DNA of 64,000 nucleotides, taken from the NCBI RefSeq assembly GCF_007747995.1, contig NZ_CP036276.1, positions 6,376,001 to 6,440,000 of the forward strand, given 5' to 3'. Below are positions 43,108 to 53,482 of the stretch, piece after piece. The position numbers and the translations under genes are program-made. The notes below the pieces were generated by a model. The model saw only the letters and a program-made list of their open reading frames with translations, searched no databases and was not told the origin of the DNA. Origin of the DNA: Symmachiella dynata. GTDB taxonomy: Bacteria; Planctomycetota; Planctomycetia; Planctomycetales; Planctomycetaceae. Positions within the stretch are counted from its first letter, which is position 1. Each line of letters starts with the position of its first letter.

Positions 43108-44508
43108 CTAGTCTTGCAGGGGAAGGCTCAATGTTTTTTCGATAATTTGCTCTCCGCGAATGATATGGCATTTCACAGGTGCCAATTCCGAAGCGGCCGA
43201 GTTGGCGGTCAGCGATTTGCGTTGTTGATTGAAGGCATACGTCACATGCGTAATCTTATAGGCTTCCCACAACGCCAAGCCCACAACCACATCGCCGGAC
43301 TTCACTCCTTTGGCAGCCGCTGGGCCGTTGGCACGGACTTCGATGACCTGCAATCCGCCCTTGTAGTGTTTTTGATACTTGTTGGGCAGTTGGTTTTGGC
43401 TGATGGAACGGAATCGCAAACCGAGAATCCGCCAGACCATTTGCTGTGGCGTATCTCCACGATAGGAACTGGTGTCACCATTGTTGGCACGAGCCACGAT
43501 ATTCGTGAGGGGTCGTTCGCCGTTGCGTCCGATGCGGAGTTGCAGGGCGACCTCAGAGCCATCGCGTCGTACTGTGACCGGCACCTCTTTGCCGGGATTG
43601 ATTCCCAACAACGCTCGTTCGAAGTCTGCCCGATCCGACACTGCCACTTTACCCGCCTTGAGGACTTCATCGCCGGGCAACAACCCCGCTTGGAAAGCCG
43701 GGCTGTCGGAATGCGTTCCGCTGACAACCATCTTCTTCGTTTCAGGTGACCGGACATCCTTGGTGAGCAAGCCGTGGTAGGTGCCGAATTTTTCGTTGTC
43801 CAGCAATCGCGAAATCGTGCGGCGGGCATCATCGATGGGAATCGTGAAGCCGATTCGTTGTGCTCCGGCACGAATGGCGACGTTAATGCCGATGACTTCG
43901 CCGTCCAAGTTCACCAACGGCCCACCACTGTTGCCGGGATTGATGCTGGCGTCGGTTTGGATCAGGTTTTTGTAGCCGATCTTTTCATTGACTTCGACAT
44001 TACGGCCCAATGCGCTAATGATGCCGCGAGTGATCGTGTGGGTGTATCCAAACGCATTGCCCACAGCGAAGACGGTTTCGCCTCGCATCAAGTCACAGGA
44101 TGTTCCAAAGGGAGCGACGGGCAGCGAGCGTCCGAAGTCGACTTTGATGATCGCCAAGTCCTGACGGCTGTCAAAGGAGATGACATTGGCTTTGGCTTGC
44201 GTGCCATCGATCAATTCGACGCGAATCGCGTCTTGGTCGACGTTGTGAATCACGTGCTCGTTGGTAACGATGTAGCCTCGTTCGTCAACAATCACACCGG
44301 TTCCCATGCCGTTCACCTTTTTCGGCGAGCCGAATACAGGGTCTTTGGATTGGGTTTTTTCGGTGTGGATATTAACGACAGATTTTTCGACACGCTGGAC
44401 CGCATTGACCAGCGGTGTCATACGGCGTTCCGATCCAACGCCGTCATTCACCAACCATGTCAAAAGGAGCGCACAACAGAGTCCGGTAATTTGAATCCGT
44501 GGTTGCAT
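43108..44508 (-). CDS. HtrA/DegP-like serine protease with two PDZ domains
   Basis: A 466-residue exported protease. A signal peptide (ITGLCCALLLTWLVNDGVGS) precedes a trypsin-like domain with triad His85 (VTNEHVIH), Asp117 (SRQDLAII) and Ser194 (INPGNSGGPLV). PDZ1 (about 255-340, SPAFQAGLLPGDEVLKAG) and PDZ2 (about 395-445, GPAAAKGVKSGDVVVGLAL) follow. It should degrade or refold damaged envelope proteins. ATG 44508 is preferred; an in-frame ATG 45 bp upstream encodes a second MQPR, and its extra residues would spoil the signal peptide. Confidence 0.92.
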   Translation of the reverse strand: MQPRIQITGLCCALLLTWLVNDGVGSERRMTPLVNAVQRVEKSVVNIHTEKTQSKDPVFGSPKKVNGMGTGVIVDERGYIVTNEHVIHNVDQDAIRVELIDGTQAKANVISFDSRQDLAIIKVDFGRSLPVAPFGTSCDLMRGETVFAVGNAFGYTHTITRGIISALGRNVEVNEKIGYKNLIQTDASINPGNSGGPLVNLDGEVIGINVAIRAGAQRIGFTIPIDDARRTISRLLDNEKFGTYHGLLTKDVRSPETKKMVVSGTHSDSPAFQAGLLPGDEVLKAGKVAVSDRADFERALLGINPGKEVPVTVRRDGSEVALQLRIGRNGERPLTNIVARANNGDTSSYRGDTPQQMVWRILGLRFRSISQNQLPNKYQKHYKGGLQVIEVRANGPAAAKGVKSGDVVVGLALWEAYKITHVTYAFNQQRKSLTANSAASELAPVKCHIIRGEQIIEKTLSLPLQD

Positions 44509-44966
44509 AAGTCGGGTTCTTCTCGGCGCGGGGGTCTCAAACCGAGGTTGCATCCAGCAACTTCCGGTTCAACGAATGGCAGCGTCATCAAACTGCAGGC
44601 GAGACTCAGATCCGTTGTATCTCGATACCAAAGGTCGGGGCGATGTCCGTTAGAATTTCCAATCGGCCACGCAACCCAAAATTGGTTACCCTTCCGCTGC
44701 GGGGTCGGCACGTAGTGTCTGTAGCGATTAGGTAATTCGCTAATTGGGTGAATCCGCATATCTCGAAACATTTTCTTCTCAAGTCAACGTACGCTAGAAT
44801 GCTGTTTTGATATGCCGACACGGCAAATCTCATAGCCTACCGAGATGCTGTGATTTGTAACGGCCACTCAAAATGCTTAACCCGAACGGTCCCATACTCA
44901 AATGGCCCCGACCGGGTGGCAACTGCAAACCCGTTTCCCTCAATATAGACAGCAAAGAAACCCGCC
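44509..44966. other. Divergent intergenic region
   Basis: About 460 bp between the leftward HtrA gene and the rightward TPR gene. Short frames on the minus strand (44460-44833) lack ribosome binding sites and recognisable sequence. No hairpin or repeat was found. Confidence 0.35.
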
Positions 44967-45284
44967 ATGTCTCGTCGCGAAAAACTCGAGGAATTATTGG
45001 CCGCAGATCCGACCGACACTTTTCTGCAATACAGTATCGCCATGGAATACCGAACCGAGGGTGACCTGCCGGCCGCCGAAGTACGATTTCAAACCTTGTT
45101 GAAGGCGTCGCCCGACTACGTCCCGACATATTTTCGGCTGGGCGAGGTGTATACGGAACTCGATCGGATCACCGACGCGCGCGAGATCCTGACAACGGGC
45201 ATCGAAACCGCTCTGCGTATCGGCGACCAGCATGCCGCCGGCGAAATGACCGAATTCCGGGCGAGCTTGGACGATGCCGGATAG
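44967..45284 (+). CDS. Small TPR-repeat protein
   Basis: A 105-residue, wholly helical protein with about two and a half tetratricopeptide repeats (FLQYSIAMEYRTEGDLPAAE; TYFRLGEVYTELDRITDARE). It has no signal peptide, so a cytoplasmic protein-binding adaptor is likely. The neighbours give no partner. Confidence 0.8.
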   Translation: MSRREKLEELLAADPTDTFLQYSIAMEYRTEGDLPAAEVRFQTLLKASPDYVPTYFRLGEVYTELDRITDAREILTTGIETALRIGDQHAAGEMTEFRASLDDAG

Positions 45285-45347
45285 GCCGCACTGCAGGTGA
45301 CGCGGAGATTTCTCAAAACCCTCGACGTTGACAGTCGCAGCAGCTGC

Positions 45348-46949
45348 TCACTTCGCCCACGACGGCAACACCTGGGTGTCGATGCCGAAGATGGGGATCA
45401 CCAATAAATAGGTGACCGCAGTGATGAGCAATACGCCCAGCAGGTTCAACAAGATTCCATAGCGAACCATGTCGAGCACGCGAATCCGACCCGAGCCAAA
45501 TACGATGGCATTGGGGGGCGTGGCAATCGGCAACATGAAAGCACAGCTTGTGGAGACCGTTGCCGGTAGCATGAACAAACGGGGATCGATTCCCAAGCTG
45601 ACGGCCGCTGCTCCTAAGATCGGCAAAAAGATTTGCGTTGTGGCGACGTTGGAAGTGAACTCCGTAAGAAACGTCAACAGCAGGCAAATTCCCAGCACCA
45701 TGACCAGGGGATGGCTACCGGCCGCATATTCGGTGAACAGGGTCCCGAAATAAACAGAAAGCTGAGAATTCTCAAACCCAGCAGCAATCGCAAAGCCGCC
45801 TCCAAACAGCAACAGCAATCCCCAGGGGAGTCGCGATGCTGTCTCCCAATCCATCAGGAACCGCAGTTTTCCTTGTTCATCGCGTCCACCGGGCAGGCAG
45901 AACATGAGCACGACCATCGCCATCACCGTGGTGGAGTCATGCAGAAAACGATGCGTGAACGAACCGGCGATTTGGCGTGCGGCCAACCAGTTTTCTAGCC
46001 AGGTTGCCCAACCCTCAAAGATAACGTGATCCTGAAACTGGAATTTACCCCGCAAAACCCACAAGCAGGCGGTCATCACAAATACGCCGAACATCAGCAT
46101 TTCGCCCATGGTGGGCGGTCCCAACTCTCGAATGCGGTCGCGAAAAAAGCCGCGTCCCAGCGCCGCCAATTGCGGCTGCGGTGGCATTCTTAAGGTCAAC
46201 AAGACCCACGCGCAAAAAATCAACAGCATCCCCAACGGCACAAATGCCATCATCCATTGTCCGGCGGTGATTTCCGGTCCCTCGGCAAAATGCTGGTCCC
46301 AGACTCCCAAAAAGGCGATGTTCGTCGGCGTCCCCACCAAGGTTGTCGAGCCTCCCATGCTGGCGGCATAGGCGATGCCCAGCAACAGCGCCAAGGAGAG
46401 CCGCGACAAATCGGGGCGCTCTCCCGATTCTTGTTTGGCGGACAAGACTTCTTCGAGCGAAGTTAAGATCGCCAGCGCGATGGGCAGCATCAAGAGCGTC
46501 GAGGCGGTGTTGCTGATCCACATCGATAAAAATGCCGTAGCGCACATGAACCCCAACACGATCCGTCGCGGGCCGGTGCCGATCAGTCGGACGATATGAA
46601 AAGCGATCCGTCGGTGCAGTCCCCAACGTTCGATTCCCAACGCGATCATGAACCCGCCCATTGCCAACACAATGCTTTGGTTCATGTAGGCCGTGGGGAC
46701 TTCCTTAGCGGGCTGAATCCCCAAGAGAGGAAACAGGGCCAACGGCAGCAAACTGGTGGCGGCAATGGGAACGGCTTGCGTGACCCACCACATGACCATC
46801 CACAAAACGACTGCCACGAGTCGATGTGCCTCGACCGACATACCTTCGGGGAGGGGACTGAACAACACGCCCAGGAACAGCAGCGGTCCGCACACCAATC
46901 CGGTCCGCCCTACCGGTGTCGGCATTGCCTCGTATGCATTGGAAGACAT
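45348..46949 (-). CDS. SLC13/DASS family sodium:anion symporter
   Basis: A 533-residue transporter with about 11-12 membrane segments. The two family motifs are present: SMWISNTASTLLMLPIA in the first half and TEFTSNVATTQIFLPILGA in the second, each carrying the SNT/SNV Na+-site signature, plus AYAASMGGSTTLVGTPTN and LPIATPPNAIVFGSG. It imports di- or tricarboxylates, or sulfate/phosphate, with sodium; substrate cannot be told. A polar loop at about 270-350 is longer than usual. Confidence 0.9.
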   Translation of the reverse strand: MSSNAYEAMPTPVGRTGLVCGPLLFLGVLFSPLPEGMSVEAHRLVAVVLWMVMWWVTQAVPIAATSLLPLALFPLLGIQPAKEVPTAYMNQSIVLAMGGFMIALGIERWGLHRRIAFHIVRLIGTGPRRIVLGFMCATAFLSMWISNTASTLLMLPIALAILTSLEEVLSAKQESGERPDLSRLSLALLLGIAYAASMGGSTTLVGTPTNIAFLGVWDQHFAEGPEITAGQWMMAFVPLGMLLIFCAWVLLTLRMPPQPQLAALGRGFFRDRIRELGPPTMGEMLMFGVFVMTACLWVLRGKFQFQDHVIFEGWATWLENWLAARQIAGSFTHRFLHDSTTVMAMVVLMFCLPGGRDEQGKLRFLMDWETASRLPWGLLLLFGGGFAIAAGFENSQLSVYFGTLFTEYAAGSHPLVMVLGICLLLTFLTEFTSNVATTQIFLPILGAAAVSLGIDPRLFMLPATVSTSCAFMLPIATPPNAIVFGSGRIRVLDMVRYGILLNLLGVLLITAVTYLLVIPIFGIDTQVLPSWAK

Positions 46950-47000
46950 TGAGCTGCGGAGTTTCCTTATCGCGGCTGTTCGACTGATTGTTATCGAATC

Positions 47001-47459
47001 TTAAGGATGAACGAACTGATGCCCCTCGGGCCGGACGGTGAGTACCGGGCAGGGAGCTTTGCGGACGACTTTTTCAGCCTCACTGCTGGTCAGCATGTGT
47101 GCAATCGCGCCGTGGCCGTGTGTGCCCATGACGATCAAATCGATTTCATTTTCGCGAGCGAAATTGATGATCTCCACAAAGGGTGTGCCATGCACCCAGT
47201 GCAATTGGGCGTTGCAGCGTTTTTTGTCGTCGTCGGTCAGCCACCCCTCCATGCGTTCTTGCGCATATTGCTCGAACTCCGCTTTCGACGGCATGGGATA
47301 GCTTTCAAACATCGGCAGATAAATCACAGGGTCGACGATGACATGCAGCAAATGCAACGTCGCGCCAAAACGCTCCGCCATTTCCACAGCATAGTTAGCC
47401 GCTTCGAGACCGGGTTCGGAAAAGTCGGTGGGCAACAGGATATTTTTCAGTTGGATCAT
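47001..47459 (-). CDS. Universal stress protein UspA-like
   Basis: A 152-residue protein of the Usp fold: ILLPTDFSEPGLEAANYAVE at the N-terminus and IDLIVMGTHGHGAIAHMLTS followed by EAEKVVRKAPCPVLTVRP. The usual nucleotide motif Gly-x2-Gly-x9-Gly-Ser/Thr reads GTHGHGAIAHMLTSSE here, with Ser replacing the final Gly, so ATP binding may be weak. It sits 51 bp downstream of the SLC13 gene and may share its transcript. Confidence 0.88.
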   Translation of the reverse strand: MIQLKNILLPTDFSEPGLEAANYAVEMAERFGATLHLLHVIVDPVIYLPMFESYPMPSKAEFEQYAQERMEGWLTDDDKKRCNAQLHWVHGTPFVEIINFARENEIDLIVMGTHGHGAIAHMLTSSEAEKVVRKAPCPVLTVRPEGHQFVHP

Positions 47460-48057
47460 GACGTTTATTCAAACTCGCAAGGCCGTTTTTTTTTCACTCA
47501 AACGTTCCGACACAATACCACGGCGGGAATCAGGCGACCAGTCGGTTTGTCGCACCGGGGGCTACTGAACGTATAGCTGTTTGCTGATACGGCAGTGCGG
47601 ATTTTTCATCGAGTTTTGTACTGCTCACCTCGTTGATAATTCCCTCAAAATTGCTTAAAATCGGCATTGTTGGAATGTCGGTTTTTCGTCGAACCAGCTG
47701 AACGAAACCCGTGCCGCAAGTTATTTTGTAGAAAAGGGTTGCGAAACTCGTCTTCGCTGATGGATTGGCAGCAAGACTCCCGGGCACGATGATTTGTGTG
47801 CGTGCCTCGATCCGGCGACGAATTCGGCAGATTTCACCTCTCCATTTGGCGTTCTTCAGGCTGAAGTTCGCACGAAAGTTGGCTGGGGATTTTAGCAAGC
47901 CCGGCAAATAATCGCGGCGTGTCAGACGCCCTGGAACCGATGGAACCAGCGGCCGAAACCGAACCGCGATCCGTATTCATTTCGCGGTGAATGGATTCCT
48001 TGGCGAATCGATTCGCCGAATTGAAAATATGTGTATAGCCCTCAAGGAGGCCAGGAA
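47460..48057. other. Divergent intergenic region upstream of gyrA-like gene
   Basis: About 600 bp between a leftward stress protein and the rightward topoisomerase gene. Apart from the palindrome at 48002-48017 and the strong ribosome binding site at 48045-48050 I see nothing supported; a 125-residue leftward frame at 47530-47907 has no recognisable sequence. Confidence 0.4.
48002..48017. promoter_or_regulatory. 16-bp perfect palindrome before the gyrA-like gene
   Basis: GGCGAATCGATTCGCC is perfectly self-complementary and lies 40 bp before the start codon. It could be an operator or an mRNA hairpin in the leader. Assignment is by symmetry and position only. Confidence 0.4.
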
Positions 48058-50757
48058 TTGTCGACAGGAGACGCAGAGAACATCCAGCAGATGGATATTC
48101 GCGATGAGATGCGGAATAGCTATCTGACCTATGCGATGAGCGTAATCGTCAGCCGCGCGTTGCCCGACGTGAGAGATGGTTTGAAACCGTCGCAACGTCG
48201 CATCCTGGTGGCGATGAATGACCTGAACCTGGGCCCGAGCAGCGGGCGAGTGAAGTGTCAAAAGATCTCCGGCGACACGTCGGGAAACTATCACCCGCAT
48301 AGTGGTGAAGGGGTTTATTTGACGCTCGTGCGTCTGGCGCAGGAATGGAACATGCGCCAAGTCCTGGTCGACAAACAGGGGAACTTTGGTTCGCTGGCCG
48401 GATTGCCGCCGGCTGCCGCGCGTTATACCGAAGCTCGGCTCTCGGCTGCGGCGACGGAAATGCTGGATGACATCCGCCGCGACACCGTCGACTTTGTGCC
48501 GACCTACGATCAACGGCTGACCGAGCCGGTCGTGTTGCCTTCGCGGTTCCCGAATTTGCTGGTAAACGGTTCCAACGGGATCGCGGTCGGCATGCGGACG
48601 ATGATTCCGCCGCACAATTTGGCCGAGGTTTGCGATGCCGTGCAATTGCTGATCGACGAACCCAACGCCACGCTCGATGATTTGATGGGATGCATCCAAG
48701 GTCCGGACTTTCCCACCGGTGGAATCATCTGCGGACAACTCGGCATCCGGCAGGCGTTTAAAGAGGGACGTTCGACAATCGCCGTCCGGGCCCGTACGCA
48801 TTTCGAACAAGAGAAAAACCACGACGTGATCGTCGTCACCGAAATCCCTTACCTGCAGACGCGTGACGGGATTCGTGAAAAGCTGGAACAAGTGGTCCGC
48901 GAAGGTCGCATTAAAGAAATCTCGCAGATCGTCGATCTCACCGACCGTACGATCCCCGCGTGGCAAGTGCGACTGCATATTATCCTCAAGCGGGACGCGG
49001 ATCGTGAAGTTGTGTTGAACCAACTCTTCCAGTATTCCCCCTTGCAAACAACGCTCAGTTTGAATTTCGTGGCCCTGGTTGGCAGCCGTCCGAAGCAGTT
49101 GTCGCTGAAAGAAATCCTCGAAGAATTCGTACGACACCGCGTAACCGTGCTGCGGCGGCGGACTGAGTTTTTGTTGGCCGAAGCCAAAAAGCGTAAGCAC
49201 ACCGTCGAAGGCTTGTTGATCGCGCAGATCAACATCGACAACGTAATCAACACGATTCGGCAGTCGCCCGATCGCAAAGAAGCCTGTGTGCGGCTGCAAA
49301 GTCTGGAAGTCGCCAGCGAATTGATCGCCCGCGCCTTGGGGGATCACGGATTCCAGTCATTCCTGGCTGAACGTCATCCCGGAGCGGAAGCCCCGGCAGC
49401 GCTAGAGAATTATGGACTGACCGCAAAACAGGCTGAAGCGATCGTCGCCATGCAACTCGGCTCGCTGGCCGGGTTGGAACGAGAAAAACTCGGTGAAGAA
49501 CACCGCAAACTGTTGGAAGACGTCGACGAATTCCTGCGGTTGCTCTCCGACGAAGCCCACCTGCTGGCTGTCATCCGCGACGAGATGGATCAACTCAAGG
49601 GAAAATTCGGCGACACGCGGCGGACCGAAATCAATGATGAAGAAGTCGGCAACGTCAGCAAAGAAGAGTTGATCACCGAAGAAACCATGGTCGTCACGCT
49701 GTCGCATCGCGGATACATCAAACGCATCAAGCTCGACAGCTATCAAGCGCAGAACCGCGGTGGCAAGGGCATTATGGGTGCCAAGTCGGATGACGAGGAC
49801 CCCATCGAACATCTCTTCGTTGCCAGCACGCACGACTATTTGATGTTCTTCACCGATCGCGGAAAGGTGTACTGGCAGAAGGTCTACGACCTGCCATTGG
49901 GCAGCCGCGTCGCTAAAGGGCGCGCGCTGGTTAATCTTGTGCGTCTCGAGCCGGACGAGAAGATCTTCCATTGTCTGGCCGTACGTGATTTCGACGGAGA
50001 ACGGCAACTAGTGCTGGCCACCCGTAATGGCATCGTTAAGAAGACCGCCCTGTCCGCTTACAGCCGCCCGCTGCGTGGCGGATTGATTGCCGTCAAATTG
50101 GACGAAGGGGACGAACTGATCGGCGTGGCGATCGTGGGGCCGGGAGAAGATTTGCTGCTCGCCTCGGCCAACGGGATGGCGATTCGTTTTGCCCAAGAAG
50201 ACGCACGCAGCATGGGCCGCAATACGCGGGGAGTCAAAGGCATTAGCCTCCGCGAAGGGGACTATGCTGTCGGCATGGTCGTCGCCGATCCGGAGTTGAA
50301 CCTCTTGACCGTTTGTGAAAATGGTTTTGGCAAACGAACGCCGATCGGGGTCGTTGATCATGACGAGCCAGACACCGAGGACACAGATACCGGCGAATCG
50401 GATCCGTCTGCTGTTGAGGACGCTCCCGAGGAAACCGAAGCCGCGTCGGAAGAAACGGTCCGCAGCAGCATGAAATACCGCCGGCAAAAACGGGGCGGCA
50501 AGGGGGTCATCGATATTCGTACGACGGAACGCAACGGCAAAGTGGTTGCCGTGACAGCGATTTCAGAAGAGGACGAAGTCTTGATGATCACCGCCGGTGG
50601 CAAAATTCAACGTGTGCGGGTTGCCGATATTTCGCAGGTCGGACGCAATACGCAAGGGGTGCGGATTATCCGGATGGGCAAAGACGACAGACTGGTCTCT
50701 TTGGCCCGCGTACCTCAAGAAGAGATTGACGAGGATGCGGTCGCTGAGGAAGAATAG
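48058..50757 (+). CDS. gyrA: DNA gyrase subunit A-like protein with divergent quinolone-determining region
   Basis: An 899-residue type IIA topoisomerase A subunit. TTG 48058 is chosen because AGGAGG lies 7 bp upstream; GTG 48031 is in frame but has no such site. The breakage-reunion domain has the catalytic pair Arg122-Tyr123 ([10 protein letters not shown]). The C-terminal propeller has a GyrA-box-like NRGGKGIMG and a later [11 protein letters not shown], separated by an acidic insert ([17 protein letters not shown]). Around the usual HPHGDSAVYD this protein reads [10 protein letters not shown], and the following GSIDGD reads GSLAGL. It is probably a functional but atypical gyrase or a paralogue; no gyrB is adjacent. 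Confidence 0.88.
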   Translation: MSTGDAENIQQMDIRDEMRNSYLTYAMSVIVSRALPDVRDGLKPSQRRILVAMNDLNLGPSSGRVKCQKISGDTSGNYHPHSGEGVYLTLVRLAQEWNMRQVLVDKQGNFGSLAGLPPAAARYTEARLSAAATEMLDDIRRDTVDFVPTYDQRLTEPVVLPSRFPNLLVNGSNGIAVGMRTMIPPHNLAEVCDAVQLLIDEPNATLDDLMGCIQGPDFPTGGIICGQLGIRQAFKEGRSTIAVRARTHFEQEKNHDVIVVTEIPYLQTRDGIREKLEQVVREGRIKEISQIVDLTDRTIPAWQVRLHIILKRDADREVVLNQLFQYSPLQTTLSLNFVALVGSRPKQLSLKEILEEFVRHRVTVLRRRTEFLLAEAKKRKHTVEGLLIAQINIDNVINTIRQSPDRKEACVRLQSLEVASELIARALGDHGFQSFLAERHPGAEAPAALENYGLTAKQAEAIVAMQLGSLAGLEREKLGEEHRKLLEDVDEFLRLLSDEAHLLAVIRDEMDQLKGKFGDTRRTEINDEEVGNVSKEELITEETMVVTLSHRGYIKRIKLDSYQAQNRGGKGIMGAKSDDEDPIEHLFVASTHDYLMFFTDRGKVYWQKVYDLPLGSRVAKGRALVNLVRLEPDEKIFHCLAVRDFDGERQLVLATRNGIVKKTALSAYSRPLRGGLIAVKLDEGDELIGVAIVGPGEDLLLASANGMAIRFAQEDARSMGRNTRGVKGISLREGDYAVGMVVADPELNLLTVCENGFGKRTPIGVVDHDEPDTEDTDTGESDPSAVEDAPEETEAASEETVRSSMKYRRQKRGGKGVIDIRTTERNGKVVAVTAISEEDEVLMITAGGKIQRVRVADISQVGRNTQGVRIIRMGKDDRLVSLARVPQEEIDEDAVAEEE

Positions 50758-50881
50758 GTGTAGACCCACTGCCTGCAACAAGGCGGTTCCCTAAAACTCC
50801 TCGGCATCCCTGTGACCGTTCGCCTCATTTTCTACAAATACGACTGACTTCGAAAAGATTGAATTCGAAAAGGATGAGGCG

Positions 50882-51898
50882 ATGCGTCTACTAGTAACCG
50901 GTGGCTGTGGGTTCATAGGATCGAATTTCATACGCCAACAATTGCAGACCTATGACGACGTCTCGATCGTCAATCTCGACCTGCTGACCTATGCGGGCAA
51001 CTTGGAAAATCTCCGCGATGTCGAAGACAACCCACGATACGAATTCGTGCGGGGCGACATCTGCGACCGCGAATGTGTGAACAAGATTTTGGAGAGCCAA
51101 CCGGTCGATGCGGTGATCAATTTCGCCGCAGAAAGTCACGTTGACCGTTCGATTCTCGATAGCGGCCCGTTCATTCAAACAAATATCGTGGGGACACAAA
51201 TCCTCCTCGACGCCAGCCGAGCCGCCAATGTGGAGCGTTACCTACAGGTCTCCACCGACGAAGTTTACGGCAGCTTGGGCCCGACCGGTTTGTTCACCGA
51301 AGAGACGCCTTTAGCGCCGAGCAGCCCTTATTCGGCATCCAAGACCGCGGCAGACCTGTTGGTCAATGCTTATCACCATTCCTTTGGCTTCCCGGCGATC
51401 ATCACGCGGTGTTCGAACAACTACGGCCCCTATCAGTTTCCTGAAAAATTGATCCCGCTATTCATTTCCAACGCAGCAGCGGACTTGAAATTGCCCGTCT
51501 ACGGCACCGGCACCAATGTGCGGGACTGGATTCACGTCGAGGACCATTGTCGCGGTATCGATGCGGCGCTGCGTCGCGGGAGCATTGGCGAGGTTTATAA
51601 CTTCGGCGGCGGCAATGAACGGACCAACCTGGAAATCACGCACGGCATTTTGAAATTGTTGAACAAGCCCGAAAGCTTGATCCACTACGTCACCGACCGC
51701 CCCGGACACGATCTACGGTACGCCATCGATTCCAGCAAAGCCGAACGAGAATTGCAGTGGCAGCCCCAGGTCAATTTTGAACAAGGGCTACAGGACACGA
51801 TCAATTGGTACTTGTCGCAGGCCGAGTGGACCGCCCATATCAAGAGCGGCGAATACCAAACCTATTACGAAGAACAGTACGGCAAACGACTCGAATAA
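50882..51898 (+). CDS. rfbB: dTDP-glucose 4,6-dehydratase
   Basis: A 338-residue short-chain dehydrogenase/reductase. NAD motif TGGCGFIGSNF; active-site STDEVYGSLG and YSASKTAADLLVNAYHHSFG (Tyr-x3-Lys); RCSNNYGPYQFPEKLIPLF and RDWIHVEDHCRGIDAALRRG are diagnostic of RmlB. It makes dTDP-4-keto-6-deoxyglucose, the precursor of rhamnose and other deoxysugars. With the UDP-glucose dehydrogenase downstream it forms a surface-polysaccharide precursor pair. Confidence 0.93.
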   Translation: MRLLVTGGCGFIGSNFIRQQLQTYDDVSIVNLDLLTYAGNLENLRDVEDNPRYEFVRGDICDRECVNKILESQPVDAVINFAAESHVDRSILDSGPFIQTNIVGTQILLDASRAANVERYLQVSTDEVYGSLGPTGLFTEETPLAPSSPYSASKTAADLLVNAYHHSFGFPAIITRCSNNYGPYQFPEKLIPLFISNAAADLKLPVYGTGTNVRDWIHVEDHCRGIDAALRRGSIGEVYNFGGGNERTNLEITHGILKLLNKPESLIHYVTDRPGHDLRYAIDSSKAERELQWQPQVNFEQGLQDTINWYLSQAEWTAHIKSGEYQTYYEEQYGKRLE

Positions 51899-52007
51899 AT
51901 CTGATTCAACTTTGATGTTAATGAATCACCCGGCCGCCAAGACGTAGGGCAGTGGCGGTCCCCCATCCGAATGAAACGAACGGTCAAGGCAACGAGGACG
52001 ACAACAT

Positions 52008-53309
52008 ATGAAGATTGCAATGGTGGGGACCGGCTATGTCGGTTTAGTGACCGGGACATGCTTTGCTGAGAGCGGCAACGATGTGACCTGCGTGGATATC
52101 GACCAAAAGAAAGTCGATATGCTCCTAGGCGGCGAAGTGCCGATTTACGAACCAGGTTTGACAGAACTGGTCAAACGCAATGCTCAAGCGGGACGATTGC
52201 ATTTCACCACACAGCTGTCAGAAGCTGTCGCCGATTCGCAATGCGCGTTCATCGCAGTCGGCACCCCGCAGGGCGATGATGGTTCGGCCAACATGGGCGC
52301 ATTTTGGAAGGTCGTCGATTCACTGGCACCCATCCTGCCCGACGATTGTATCGTCGTTGTCAAAAGCACCGTTCCCGTGGGAACCAATCGTGCGGTTTCG
52401 GAACGTTTACGCGAATTGACCGGCCGTGTCTGTGACGTTGTCTCCAATCCCGAATTCCTCAAAGAAGGTTGCGCGATTGACGACTTCACCAAACCGGACC
52501 GCGTGGTCGTCGGGGTCGAGCGTCCTGAACCTGCTGAAGTTCTCAAAGAGCTTTACAAACCATTTTTACGCACCGAAAAGCCGTTCCTCTCCATGGGTTT
52601 GGAGAGTGCGGAGATGACCAAATATGTGGCCAACTGCATGTTGGCCACCAAGATTAGCTTCATCAACGAAATGGCGAACGTCTGTGACGGCGTGGGCGCC
52701 GACATCAACGATGTGCGACGCGGCATCGGGCACGATGCACGCATCGGCTTTTCGTTTCTATTTCCGGGCGTGGGTTACGGCGGGTCTTGTTTCCCCAAGG
52801 ATGTCCGGGCGCTGGCAGCGGTGGCAGCAGCTCACAAAGTCGAGTCACAGATGCTGGACTCCGTCGACAAAGTCAATCAAGCACAAAAAACGGTACTGTT
52901 CAGCAAACTGCAGCGGTATTTCGAAGGCGATTTCTCCGGCCGTACAATTGCCATTTGGGGCTTGGCATTCAAACCTCGCACCGACGACATCCGTGAAGCC
53001 CCGGCGCTGGTGTTGATTGATCAATTACTGGCTGAAGGTGCTACGGTGCGAGTCCACGATCCTGTGGCAATGGACAATGTCAAACAAATCTACGGCGACA
53101 AGATTACCTATTGGGAAGACCAATACGCCGCTCTCGAAGGGGCGGATGCGTTGGCCATCAATACGGAATGGAACGAGTTTCGCAATCCGAAGTTCGACCT
53201 GATGTCCAAGAATCTGACACAACCGATCATTTTTGACGGGCGAAATCTTTACGATCCCGCTAAGATGCGCGATCACGGATTCCATTACGAGGGCATCGGC
53301 CTGCGTTAA
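52008..53309 (+). CDS. ugd: UDP-glucose 6-dehydrogenase
   Basis: A 433-residue NAD-dependent enzyme oxidising UDP-glucose to UDP-glucuronate. N-terminal Rossmann motif [50 protein letters not shown]; the catalytic Cys in [16 protein letters not shown]; and the C-terminal NAD/UDP domain ([18 protein letters not shown]). Length and order are typical. It starts about 110 bp after rfbB. Confidence 0.95.
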   Translation: MKIAMVGTGYVGLVTGTCFAESGNDVTCVDIDQKKVDMLLGGEVPIYEPGLTELVKRNAQAGRLHFTTQLSEAVADSQCAFIAVGTPQGDDGSANMGAFWKVVDSLAPILPDDCIVVVKSTVPVGTNRAVSERLRELTGRVCDVVSNPEFLKEGCAIDDFTKPDRVVVGVERPEPAEVLKELYKPFLRTEKPFLSMGLESAEMTKYVANCMLATKISFINEMANVCDGVGADINDVRRGIGHDARIGFSFLFPGVGYGGSCFPKDVRALAAVAAAHKVESQMLDSVDKVNQAQKTVLFSKLQRYFEGDFSGRTIAIWGLAFKPRTDDIREAPALVLIDQLLAEGATVRVHDPVAMDNVKQIYGDKITYWEDQYAALEGADALAINTEWNEFRNPKFDLMSKNLTQPIIFDGRNLYDPAKMRDHGFHYEGIGLR

Positions 53310-53325
53310 GCGCCCGATGGAAAAG

Positions 53326-53355
53326 GGGTGCCACTGGCGGCTTGTCCGCCAGTGC
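53326..53355. repeat. Single copy of the GCCACTGGCGG dispersed repeat
   Basis: These 30 bp are identical to the reverse complement of 32822-32851. They fold as a hairpin (CACTGGCGG-CTTGT-CCGCCAGTG) and lie just after the dehydrogenase stop. No second inverted unit is visible here. Confidence 0.85.
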
Positions 53356-53482
53356 AAACAGCGTGACCAGAAAAGCAGTGCTGGACCAACCAGCAGTAGC
53401 ACCCGGCGCGCCCCATAGACAATATCTATTTGAGGCCGTTCGGCGCAGCCGGACACCTATTATAAAACGGAGTGATCAGTCG

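Noticed and set aside
44460-44833. Two short leftward frames between HtrA and the TPR gene
   Set aside because: No ribosome binding site or recognisable sequence, and they overlap each other in different frames and run into the HtrA start.
47530-47907. 125-codon leftward frame upstream of the gyrA-like gene
   Set aside because: Composition is Arg/Ser/Thr-rich with no motif, and it has no convincing start signal.
47977-49347. 456-codon leftward frame opposite the gyrA-like gene
   Set aside because: The plus strand encodes an unmistakable topoisomerase A subunit; the antisense translation has no family resemblance.
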